Positions 18,959 to 26,268 of a stretch of 64,000 bases of DNA are shown one piece after another. The notes beneath the pieces are model-generated. The model saw nothing but the letters and a program-made list of their open reading frames with translations. It did no database searches and was not told where the DNA came from. Where the stretch lies: assembly GCF_001641615.1 (NCBI RefSeq), contig NZ_LRRU01000018.1, positions 1-64,000 on the forward strand, in the 5' to 3' direction. The stretch is from Pseudoalteromonas gelatinilytica. Lineage in GTDB: Bacteria; Pseudomonadota; Gammaproteobacteria; Enterobacterales; Alteromonadaceae. The translations under genes and the position numbers were made by a program. How positions within the stretch are numbered: the stretch's first letter is position 1; the number at the start of each line of letters is the position of its first letter.

Positions 18959-20185
18959 TTAAATCACCGAACCTAATTGGAATATAGGCAAGTACATAGC
19001 AACAATTAAACCACCGACAAGCACACCTAAAACAGCCATAATTAGAGGCTCAAGTAAGCTAGATAAACCATCTACGGCATCATCGACTTCTTGCTCATAT
19101 ATCGTTGCCACTTTAGCAAGCATGCCATCAAGTGAGCCCGACTCTTCACCTATGGCCACCATTTGTACGACCATATCAGGGAAGATTTTAGCGTTTTTCA
19201 TCGCCCAGTTCATTAAGTTACCTGAACTTACCTCGGCTTTTATCTCTAAAATTGCATAACGATACACTGCATTACCTGAAGCGCCCGCGGCAGAATCAAG
19301 TGCATCAACTAAGGGCACACCAGCAGCAAAAGTAGTTGATAAAGTGCGAGCATAGCGCGCAACCGCTGCTTTATTCAAAATCATACCAATAACAGGCAGT
19401 TTTAATATCGCTCTATCGTTGGCATCTCTGAGTTTTTTACTCTTAAGGAGGGCTTCTTTATATGCAAAACCAGTTGCGATAACAGTAATAAGAATTATCC
19501 ACCAATATTCCTGCATAAACTCAGAAATACCAATCACCATCAAAGTAAATGCAGGTAACTCAGCACCAAAGCCATTAAAAATATCTTGAAATTGTGGTAC
19601 TACAAATATAAGAAGAATAGATGTCACAATAACTGCAACAACCAAAACAGCAATCGGATAAAACATAGCTTTTTTAATTTTTGATTTTAAAGCCTCTGCT
19701 TTTTCTTTATAAAGTGCAACACGGTCAAAAATTTTATCAAGGGCACCTGACTGCTCACCTGAGGCCACTAAGTCGCAATATAAATCATCAAAATAGCGAG
19801 GGTGCTTTCTTAGGCTTTGTGATAAGGGCATGCCAGATTTAACATCATCACCAATACTTTCCATTAGTTTAGCGACACTTTTATTTTTTGCACCTGATCC
19901 GATCATTTCTATTGATTGAATTAGTGGCACACCAGCCAATAGCATAGTTGCTATTTGGCGGGTTATTAAAGCAATATCTTTAGGTGTTATTTTTTGAACT
20001 CTTGAGCCAAATAGGGGTTTCGCTTTACGTTTGACTTTAGAGGGAGTAATACCTTGCTTTCTGAGTTGTGCTTTGACTAAAGCAATGCTTTGACCTGACA
20101 GTTCACCTTCAAGCTTTTTACCTCGAGAGTTAACACCTATCCACTGAAAGGTATCTAAGCTTTGATTGTTTTGTTGTTTAGTCAT
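18959..20185 (-). CDS. pilC: Type IV pilus inner-membrane platform protein PilC
   Basis: Inner-membrane platform protein of the T4aP machine that couples PilB to pilin. Two T2SF domains (about 70-190 and 270-395) and three membrane segments (near 170-200, 220-240, 375-400); 408 residues from the ATG at 20185, the usual length. That ATG has AGGA overlapping the stop codon of the upstream ligase-like gene (TAGGACTTCTAATG), so the two appear translationally coupled; the frame stays open to 20242, which is not used in this call. Confidence 0.95.
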   Translation of the reverse strand: MTKQQNNQSLDTFQWIGVNSRGKKLEGELSGQSIALVKAQLRKQGITPSKVKRKAKPLFGSRVQKITPKDIALITRQIATMLLAGVPLIQSIEMIGSGAKNKSVAKLMESIGDDVKSGMPLSQSLRKHPRYFDDLYCDLVASGEQSGALDKIFDRVALYKEKAEALKSKIKKAMFYPIAVLVVAVIVTSILLIFVVPQFQDIFNGFGAELPAFTLMVIGISEFMQEYWWIILITVIATGFAYKEALLKSKKLRDANDRAILKLPVIGMILNKAAVARYARTLSTTFAAGVPLVDALDSAAGASGNAVYRYAILEIKAEVSSGNLMNWAMKNAKIFPDMVVQMVAIGEESGSLDGMLAKVATIYEQEVDDAVDGLSSLLEPLIMAVLGVLVGGLIVAMYLPIFQLGSVI

Positions 20186-20193
20186 TAGAAGTC

Positions 20194-21543
20194 CTAAAAA
20201 GAAAAATTGCAATACTCTATGGAAAACTGACCATGCGCCCAATAATTTGGCCCCAAGAAGCTATTATCTTTACATTTATAGGTTATAAAAGCAGAAGCTA
20301 AGTATATTATCAGTGTTGATGTAAGTATAATCTTCAACCAATAACTACTGGTAAAAAAAATATCACTTCTAGAACCCGCATTTTCCGAGTTACTAATCAG
20401 TACGCCAAGAAATATTAGCATAAATGTTTGTGGAATAGGCATAACAATCACACCGGAAAAAAAAGAAAGAGTGAGCATACTTAAAAGTGCAAGTAGGCAA
20501 GTTTCGTGTTCTGGCGAAATTTCACCATCTTTATTTTTTTTTATATTTTTGTAAATTACTCTTAATACAAATCCCACTATGGTAAATGCAGGAATGGCCC
20601 CTAATTCATACACCAATTGAAGAATGCTATTGTGAGGATGTCGAACACCAAAGTTATAATTTATATAGCTACCGATGCCATTACCTAAAAAAAGTTCCTT
20701 TATACTCAAGTTTCTTAATAAATTTAACCAGATTTCGATGCGAGAAGAGCTTGATGTTCTAAACGTATAACCTATTGTTTGATTTGATTCTATAAAAAGA
20801 CTGTACAGGAAGAATAGTATTAATGCTGATAGTGTGGCTTTTAATATAATCTTAAAATTATCTCGGTTAATTATTTTTAGGTTAATACCTAATAAGGTTG
20901 TTATCATACAAGATATAATGGCACCTCTTGCACCTGTTATGAATAAGAATGTGATATTTAACAATAGAATGATAAAGGCTATTCTAGAAAGCTTGTTGTT
21001 GTTTAAATAATATATTAGTACAGGAAAAGATAGAACTTGGAATTGGTTGAAAAATCTAATGTTATTAAATCCATAAATAATGTCATCAGCTTTAACAGTA
21101 TTATCAAAAAATGCGTATATGGATAAATTTAGAATAGAACATGAAATTATTAATAAGTTTAAAAATAATATACTTAACAAGGTTGTTTTTAAATTTTTTT
21201 TTATCTTATAACCTAAGATTATAAAGCTAAAGAGAAGGATATAATGCAATAAATATAAAAGAGTTTCAATGGTAAAATTATTAATTGATAGAATGGCGAA
21301 AGTTAAGAGAAATGTTGTAAGATAAAGGTTGTTTTTGGACAGCTTTAAAGGGCTGAAGATAAAGATTGTAGTTATGGTGAATAAAAAAAATATTTGAATA
21401 ATTCGCTTAGAGTCGTACAAAGCTGGGGAATGTAACGAAAATAAGAATATACTTAAAGAAAATAATGCAGGAGTTAAACTTAACAGCTCAATAGAGTTGT
21501 CAGGGGCTTTGTGAAAGCCCCTGTATTTAAAACTAGCTACCAC
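20194..21543 (-). CDS. O-antigen ligase-family membrane protein, possible pilin glycosyltransferase (TfpO/PilO-like)
   Basis: Polytopic protein of about 450 residues with roughly ten hydrophobic helices. The large periplasmic loop carries [20 protein letters not shown], with HPHN at 311-314 counted from the ATG at 21570: the WaaL/Wzy_C signature. It lies directly after pilA, whose product ends in Ser, the arrangement of P. aeruginosa tfpO, which moves an O-antigen unit onto the C-terminal Ser of pilin. The start is uncertain: GTG at 21543 overlaps the pilA stop, ATG at 21570 is in-frame upstream, and no good SD is seen. The gene is much more AT-rich than its neighbours, suggesting transfer. 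Confidence 0.75.
   Translation of the reverse strand: MVASFKYRGFHKAPDNSIELLSLTPALFSLSIFLFSLHSPALYDSKRIIQIFFLFTITTIFIFSPLKLSKNNLYLTTFLLTFAILSINNFTIETLLYLLHYILLFSFIILGYKIKKNLKTTLLSILFLNLLIISCSILNLSIYAFFDNTVKADDIIYGFNNIRFFNQFQVLSFPVLIYYLNNNKLSRIAFIILLLNITFLFITGARGAIISCMITTLLGINLKIINRDNFKIILKATLSALILFFLYSLFIESNQTIGYTFRTSSSSRIEIWLNLLRNLSIKELFLGNGIGSYINYNFGVRHPHNSILQLVYELGAIPAFTIVGFVLRVIYKNIKKNKDGEISPEHETCLLALLSMLTLSFFSGVIVMPIPQTFMLIFLGVLISNSENAGSRSDIFFTSSYWLKIILTSTLIIYLASAFITYKCKDNSFLGPNYWAHGQFSIEYCNFSF
21506..21527 (-). terminator. Hairpin just after pilA (attenuator candidate)
   Basis: CAGGGGCTTT pairs with AAAGCCCCTG around a 3-base loop, about 10 bases past the pilA stop. No T run follows, so it may stabilise the abundant pilA mRNA or partly reduce readthrough into the ligase-like gene rather than terminate. 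Confidence 0.55.
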
Positions 21544-21961
21544 GGCAGTTAGAAGGTAGGTACTTAGCATCTACAGTGCCAGCGTTACAGGTCCATTTTA
21601 TAGAACCAGTGCCCGCAACACTTGGTGTAAATACAACAGTTTTTCCACTTTCAACTTTATCGTTGTAAGTCACAGTGATTACTCCGTCATCAACTTCTAC
21701 ACTTGTAACCGCATTACCTGTGATTGTTGTAGAAACAGGCATTCCTGCAGCAGCATTATCAGCAGGCCAACCTGCTTCAGAAACATAATACTCAGTAACA
21801 GCTGCTTTTGCTGATGCACCAAGTGTAATACCTTCACTGACGTGTGCACGTTTTGTGTAGTCTTGATAAGCAGGCAGTGCTACCGCTGCCAAGATACCGA
21901 TGATTGCAACTACAATCATTAATTCAATTAGGGTGAAACCCTGTTGCTTTTGTTGTGTCAT
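21533..21961 (-). CDS. pilA: Major type IV pilin PilA
   Basis: Type IVa prepilin of 142 residues. A short leader MTQQKQQG is cleaved before Phe9 ([18 protein letters not shown]), with Glu5 of the mature chain conserved. The C-terminal disulfide loop is Cys125 to Cys139, and the chain ends Arg-Gly-Ser, the last residue being Ser142. GGAG-type SD (AGGAGAGGAACAA) precedes the ATG. A roughly 490-bp upstream intergenic region suggests its own strong promoter. The C-terminal Ser plus the neighbouring ligase-like gene suggests glycosylation. Confidence 0.95.
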   Translation of the reverse strand: MTQQKQQGFTLIELMIVVAIIGILAAVALPAYQDYTKRAHVSEGITLGASAKAAVTEYYVSEAGWPADNAAAGMPVSTTITGNAVTSVEVDDGVITVTYNDKVESGKTVVFTPSVAGTGSIKWTCNAGTVDAKYLPSNCRGS

Positions 21962-22454
21962 TTGTTCCTCTCCTAAAGGATATGATGATTTAGTAAGTTT
22001 AGCTGTAACTTAAGCGTTGTAAAACCATTGCTTAATTTACAGGATAAATCTTACAGTTTTACTTAAAACAACTTTTATTAACGCTTAAATGTTAACAAAG
22101 TAGTAAAAACCTTACTGGTTAAGCGTGTATAAATTTACTTTAGCATCAATAAATGTTTTTGGAAGCTATTTTCCTGTTCAGTAAGCAGTTTTTCAGAACT
22201 TTCCTACCTTTGTTTGATGTAAAATAAGCTTAGTTACACATATTTGTACTATTTATAGACACCGCATCCTTGCAGGAACTTATTGAATTGATTGCAATCT
22301 TGTGTAGGTTCAGGACGTGCGTATACAAAATAGTCAAAAGCGCTAAAAAGATATTGATTTTTTGTTATCTGTTCAGGCTTTTTACGTATTTAATGCTTTT
22401 TTTATTTTCTTGTCAACGAATTAGGTAAAACATTAAATACGTATAAAAGAATTT
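21962..22454. other. Intergenic region between pilA and nadC
   Basis: About 490 bp without a gene, containing the pilA leader and promoter. I searched by eye for a -24/-12 (RpoN) site and saw none convincing. The only clear structure is the 13-bp perfect inverted repeat close to the nadC end, listed separately. Confidence 0.6.
22383..22443. repeat. 13-bp perfect inverted repeat downstream of nadC
   Basis: TACGTATTTAATG (22383-22395) and CATTAAATACGTA (22431-22443) with 35 bp between; allowing one gap the arms extend to about 24 bp. It starts 12 bp after the nadC stop. It could form a large hairpin in the nadC 3' UTR or be an operator pair or element remnant. Confidence 0.7.
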
Positions 22455-23303
22455 TTAGCCGTTAAATCGCATTGAAAGATCGATTGATTGTAAATTTTTT
22501 GTAAGTGCGCCACTTGAAATAAAGTCAACACCGGCCTGTGAATAGGCTTTTAAAGTTTCAAGTGTCATGTTGCCTGATACTTCAAGCTTTGCTCGCTTAT
22601 CTGTAAGCACAACTGCTTGTTGAATTTGCTCTACAGTAAAGTTATCGAGCATGATGATATCAGCTCCCGCAGTGATCGCTTGTTCAAGTTCATCAAGTGA
22701 TTCTACTTCTACTTCAACTGGCTTGGCTGGGTGGTTTACTTTAGCTTGAGCGACAGCTTTATCAATACCCCCGCAGGCAGCAATGTGGTTTTCTTTAATT
22801 AGGAACGCATCAAAAAGGCCGATGCGATGATTCGCGCCGCCGCCACATTTTACAGCGTATTTTTGTAGCGCACGTAAACCTGGAATTGTTTTACGCGTGT
22901 CGAGTAGCTGCGTAGTCGTGCCCTCAAGTTCTTTTACATAATGAGCTGTTGTTGTTGCTGTACCAGAAAGGGTTTGTACAAAGTTAAGAGCTGTGCGCTC
23001 TGCAGTTAAAATAGCACGAGCTGAGCCAGATGCTGTAAAAAGTGTGCTATTTGCAGCTACTTTGTCACCGTCATTTACGACTACGTTAACTTCAACTGAA
23101 GGATCAACTTGCTTAAATACTTCTAAAATAATGTCTTTACCACAAAATACACAGTCTTCACGAGTAATTACCTTAGCATTAGCTAGCTCATTTTCTGGAA
23201 TTAGTTGCGCGGTAATATCACCGTCATTTGCGCTTTGGTAATCTAAATCTTCATCGAGGGCGAGTTTTACCAGTTGGCTAATTAAAGTGTGAGGGACTGA
23301 CAT
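22455..23303 (-). CDS. nadC: Nicotinate-nucleotide pyrophosphorylase (carboxylating), quinolinate phosphoribosyltransferase
   Basis: De novo NAD synthesis: quinolinate plus PRPP gives nicotinate mononucleotide, CO2 and pyrophosphate. The 282 residues include RTALNFVQTLSGTAT, DTRKTIPGLR and KCGGGANHRIGLFDAFLIKENH, which bind quinolinate and PRPP, and the EVEVESLDEL and MLDNF strands of the barrel. Divergent from ampD, the usual gammaproteobacterial order nadC/ampD next to pilA. Confidence 0.96.
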   Translation of the reverse strand: MSVPHTLISQLVKLALDEDLDYQSANDGDITAQLIPENELANAKVITREDCVFCGKDIILEVFKQVDPSVEVNVVVNDGDKVAANSTLFTASGSARAILTAERTALNFVQTLSGTATTTAHYVKELEGTTTQLLDTRKTIPGLRALQKYAVKCGGGANHRIGLFDAFLIKENHIAACGGIDKAVAQAKVNHPAKPVEVEVESLDELEQAITAGADIIMLDNFTVEQIQQAVVLTDKRAKLEVSGNMTLETLKAYSQAGVDFISSGALTKNLQSIDLSMRFNG

Positions 23304-23490
23304 GTCGAAAGCTCATTGTTTATTAATAAATTGGCGAAATTTTACTATGTTTAACCCCTTAATAGAAGACAAAGATCGGTCATAGTAAAGTATCCTTACT
23401 CTTACTTTAAGTGATTGAATCAAAGCAACTAGACCCTGAGATTTTAACCCTTTACACTATTTAACTTTATTGTCATCGTTAGTTTTTAAT

Positions 23491-24033
23491 ATGTATATAA
23501 ATGAATTGGGCCAATTAAACAATGTGTTACAAAGGCCCTGTACACATTACGATGAGCGCCCTGAGGGCGAGGTGTCATTACTAGTTATTCATAATATTTC
23601 ATTGCCAGCAGGGCAGTTTGCAACGCCTTATGTTGATGATTTATTTATGGGGGCGATTGATTGTGCAGCGCACGAAAGCTTTACTGATTTAAAAGGCTTA
23701 AGAGTCTCTGCGCATTGCTTTATTCGTCGCACCGGTGAAGTTATTCAGTACGTGCCTTTTGAGAAACGGGCTTGGCACGCCGGTATCTCAACGTTTGAAG
23801 GCAGAGAGCGCTGTAATGATTTTAGCGTGGGCATTGAGCTAGAAGGTACCGACACCTTGGCGTATACCCAAGCCCAGTATAATGCATTACACTTAGTGAC
23901 TAAGGCGTTGATGGCAAAGTACCCTGAGATAAACCGTTCGCGCATTGTTGGCCATTGTGATATCGCACCGGGCAGAAAAACTGATCCTGGAGCGAGTTTT
24001 GATTGGCAATACTATTTTGATTTAGTGTTTTAG
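23491..24033 (+). CDS. ampD: 1,6-anhydro-N-acetylmuramyl-L-alanine amidase AmpD
   Basis: Cytoplasmic zinc amidase that removes the stem peptide from anhydro-muropeptides in cell-wall recycling, indirectly controlling AmpR-dependent beta-lactamase. The 180 residues have zinc ligands in VIHNISLP (His), CFIRRTGEVIQ and GHCDIAPGRKTDPG (His, Asp). The ATG at 23491 fits homologues; a TTG at 23470 is in frame upstream. Same operon as ampE. It feeds the amgK-murU pathway found at 54127. Confidence 0.93.
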   Translation: MYINELGQLNNVLQRPCTHYDERPEGEVSLLVIHNISLPAGQFATPYVDDLFMGAIDCAAHESFTDLKGLRVSAHCFIRRTGEVIQYVPFEKRAWHAGISTFEGRERCNDFSVGIELEGTDTLAYTQAQYNALHLVTKALMAKYPEINRSRIVGHCDIAPGRKTDPGASFDWQYYFDLVF

Positions 24034-24054
24034 TTAAAGGATATAGGTAAAAGC

Positions 24055-24906
24055 ATGATCTTAATTTCAATAATTATTGCTTTGGTAATTGAGCGTTTAG
24101 GGGCTCGAGCTAACTACTGGCAAATCGGTTTTTATGCCAATACCTATCTTAAGCACTCGCAAAAACAACTCTCAGAAAAAGGCTTATTTAATTCGCCAAT
24201 TGGTTTTTTGATTTGGTTAATGTTGCCTGTCGTGGCTGTTGCATTAATTTATCAACTATCCGAATTTATTATCTGGCAACTGGCTGTGAATGTTGCTGTA
24301 CTGCTGGTTTGTTTTGGCTGTGCTAAGCAACGTGCTTTATATAAGTCTTACTTAAATGCGTTAACCCGCAACGACCAAGAGGCTGCAACCCTATTTGCGT
24401 TACAAATGGGCCAAAAGAAGACTGAAGATGATCCTCATGGTGAAACTTTTGGCCAAACTTTAGCTTGGTTAAATTTTCGCTTTTATTGTGCAGTTATTTT
24501 TTGGTTTGTGGTCTTAGGTGTCCCTGGCGCGGTGCTTTATGCGCTAGTTCGAACTTTTGCTGACAAAGTAAGGGATGATCACAGTGTTGCCTATGCTAAG
24601 CGTTTTAAACTAGTACATAGCTTATTGTTCTGGCTCGATTGGTTACCAGCTCGGGTTGCAAGCTTTGGTTATTTAGTGATTGGTAACTTTAATAAAGGTA
24701 CCAGTTGTTGGCTGAAGTATGTGCTCGACTTTTCGGTGAGTAACCGAAAAGTAGTTACGCAAACTGCACTTGCCGCTGAGCAAATTGAGCAGCAACATTT
24801 TGGCTGTACTTATGAAGCCACCTGTATGATGAAACTTGTAAAAAGAAATGTATTGTTCTTTTTAGTGATCATCGCAGCACTTACTTTATTTGGTGGCTTG
24901 GCGTAG
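24055..24906 (+). CDS. ampE: Membrane protein AmpE (regulatory signalling modulator)
   Basis: Inner-membrane protein of 283 residues with about four helices (1-13, 52-72, 75-95, 143-165, and a C-terminal one at 262-280). Family features include FARYA-like ERLGARANYW at the start and a cytoplasmic loop. Encoded 21 bp after ampD as in E. coli. The role is poorly defined; it is thought to sense or transport in the ampD pathway. Confidence 0.88.
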   Translation: MILISIIIALVIERLGARANYWQIGFYANTYLKHSQKQLSEKGLFNSPIGFLIWLMLPVVAVALIYQLSEFIIWQLAVNVAVLLVCFGCAKQRALYKSYLNALTRNDQEAATLFALQMGQKKTEDDPHGETFGQTLAWLNFRFYCAVIFWFVVLGVPGAVLYALVRTFADKVRDDHSVAYAKRFKLVHSLLFWLDWLPARVASFGYLVIGNFNKGTSCWLKYVLDFSVSNRKVVTQTALAAEQIEQQHFGCTYEATCMMKLVKRNVLFFLVIIAALTLFGGLA

Positions 24907-24933
24907 CTTGTAAAGTTAGCAAGTTACGAGATG

Positions 24934-25165
24934 TAGGACTGGCTTTAGCCGGGAATGTGTTTGAGTTAGCAAGTTACAAGAGTAAAGCTTGTTGTATAAC
25001 TTTATTCATTAATCGCTCTACTAATGCACTTTCGATTGAGTTTTAATTTTTCAGCACTGAAGTGCATCCTACTTCGAATATTTTTCAGCATTCAATTCAA
25101 CGATGCGGGGTAAACCCGCTGCTACAAAGCAACTCAATTCAACTAACATCTAATACCTGACCACT
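24934..25165 (-). repeat. Diverged composite REP element between ampE and pdhR
   Basis: Reverse-complement relative of the 153-bp unit at the window start, in the same cyclic order. GTAGGACTGGCTTTAGCC (24935) matches the inverted palindrome there; GCACTGAAGTGCATCCTAC (25055-25073) matches the other one. A third palindrome, GCGGGGTAAACCCGC, stands at 25105. CAACTAACATCTAATACCTG (25138) differs from the corresponding part of the unit by two bases. Directly after ampE, GTTAGCAAGTTAC is repeated (24915 and 24964). Confidence 0.75.
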
Positions 25166-25183
25166 AAAAGCTCTGTCGTTTAA

Positions 25184-25199
25184 TCTGGTCTGACCATTT
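25184..25199. promoter_or_regulatory. Candidate distal PdhR operator
   Basis: TCTGGTCTGACCATTT contains TGGTNNNACCA, the inner core of the PdhR box (AATTGGTNNNACCAATT). About 240 bp upstream of pdhR. Confidence 0.5.
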
Positions 25200-25338
25200 C
25201 TTTTTTATTGTTTTTTCCTTCAGAAAAAGCCACTTTAATCCATACTGTTTAATCTTTAGTCGAATTACGTTAGGGTGTAACTAGGCGCTGAACGTAGTGA
25301 AATTGACAGAAATACGGGTTTTTGATAACGTATGCGAC

Positions 25339-25358
25339 AAATTTGGTATGACCAATTT
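25339..25358. promoter_or_regulatory. PdhR operator upstream of pdhR-aceEF
   Basis: AAATTTGGTATGACCAATTT is a near-perfect match to the PdhR consensus AATTGGTNNNACCAATT, centred about 85 bp before the pdhR start. This implies pyruvate-responsive autorepression of the operon. Confidence 0.85.
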
Positions 25359-25433
25359 ACCTTTTTGGTCAAAGCACAAGGCTAAATACCCGATATTTAT
25401 GGGGTTAGCGCATAACAATGCGGACGTTGATAA

Positions 25434-26183
25434 ATGTCTTTAAAGATTAAAGCAGCAAAATTATCTGATGTAATTTTACAACAACTTGAGAATATGATTC
25501 TTGAGGGGTCGTTAGCGCCAGGCGAAAAGCTGCCTCCAGAACGTGAATTAGCGAAACAATTTGAAGTATCGCGACCTTCACTGCGTGAGGCGATTCAAAA
25601 GCTAGAAGCCAAGGGGTTAGTAACGCGTCGCCAAGGAGGCGGAACGTTCGTAAAAAATCAGCTTGAAGAGGGGCTCACTGATCCGCTTTTTGATTTGATT
25701 AGTAAGCATCCAGAGTCACAATTTGATTTACTCGAATTTCGTCATGCCCTTGAAGGAATTGCAGCATATTATGCAGCTATGCGCGGCACGACGAATGATT
25801 TCAAAAAAGTAAAACAAAGCTTTGACAACATTGCGCTCGTTAATGACGACATTGTGCAAAAAGCAAAAGCAATAAATGCATTTCATTTTAGTGTGGCAGA
25901 AGCGTCTCATAACGTTGTATTGCTACATTTAGTGCGTGGTATGCAGGCCTTGCTAGAGCAAAATGTATTACAGAATTTAACTGTACTGTTAAAAAAACCA
26001 CAGATCAGCCAGCAGCTCGCAGAACATAGACGACTGTTGATGGATGCGGTTATTGAAGGAAACCCAGAGCAAGCACGTCTTGCTAGTAATGCTCACTTAG
26101 CCTTTATCGAAGAAGCCTTACTTGAGGCTGGCAAAGAGCATTCGCGGATTGAACGTAGTTTAAGACGCACCAAACAACATTAA
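25434..26183 (+). CDS. pdhR: Pyruvate dehydrogenase complex repressor PdhR
   Basis: GntR/FadR-family repressor, 249 residues. The N-terminal winged helix (about 8-75, GEKLPPERELAKQFEVSRPS then LREAIQKLEAKG) is followed by an FCD ligand domain (about 90-235) that in PdhR binds pyruvate. The FCD metal ligands fit the Asp/His pattern (FHFSVAEASHN). First gene of pdhR-aceE-aceF, with a strong PdhR box upstream. Confidence 0.94.
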   Translation: MSLKIKAAKLSDVILQQLENMILEGSLAPGEKLPPERELAKQFEVSRPSLREAIQKLEAKGLVTRRQGGGTFVKNQLEEGLTDPLFDLISKHPESQFDLLEFRHALEGIAAYYAAMRGTTNDFKKVKQSFDNIALVNDDIVQKAKAINAFHFSVAEASHNVVLLHLVRGMQALLEQNVLQNLTVLLKKPQISQQLAEHRRLLMDAVIEGNPEQARLASNAHLAFIEEALLEAGKEHSRIERSLRRTKQH

Positions 26184-26268
26184 GCAAGTGATTAGCTAAG
26201 TTTAGTTAACTACTTAACTTTAAGATTTATTAAAATAATTAGTATTTTAAACATAAGGAAACCTCCAT

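Noticed and set aside
18767..18976. Plus-strand frame of 69 codons running through the CTTACAA heptads
   Set aside because: Its C-terminal repeat is the translated heptad array; no SD and it is antisense to the pilus operon.
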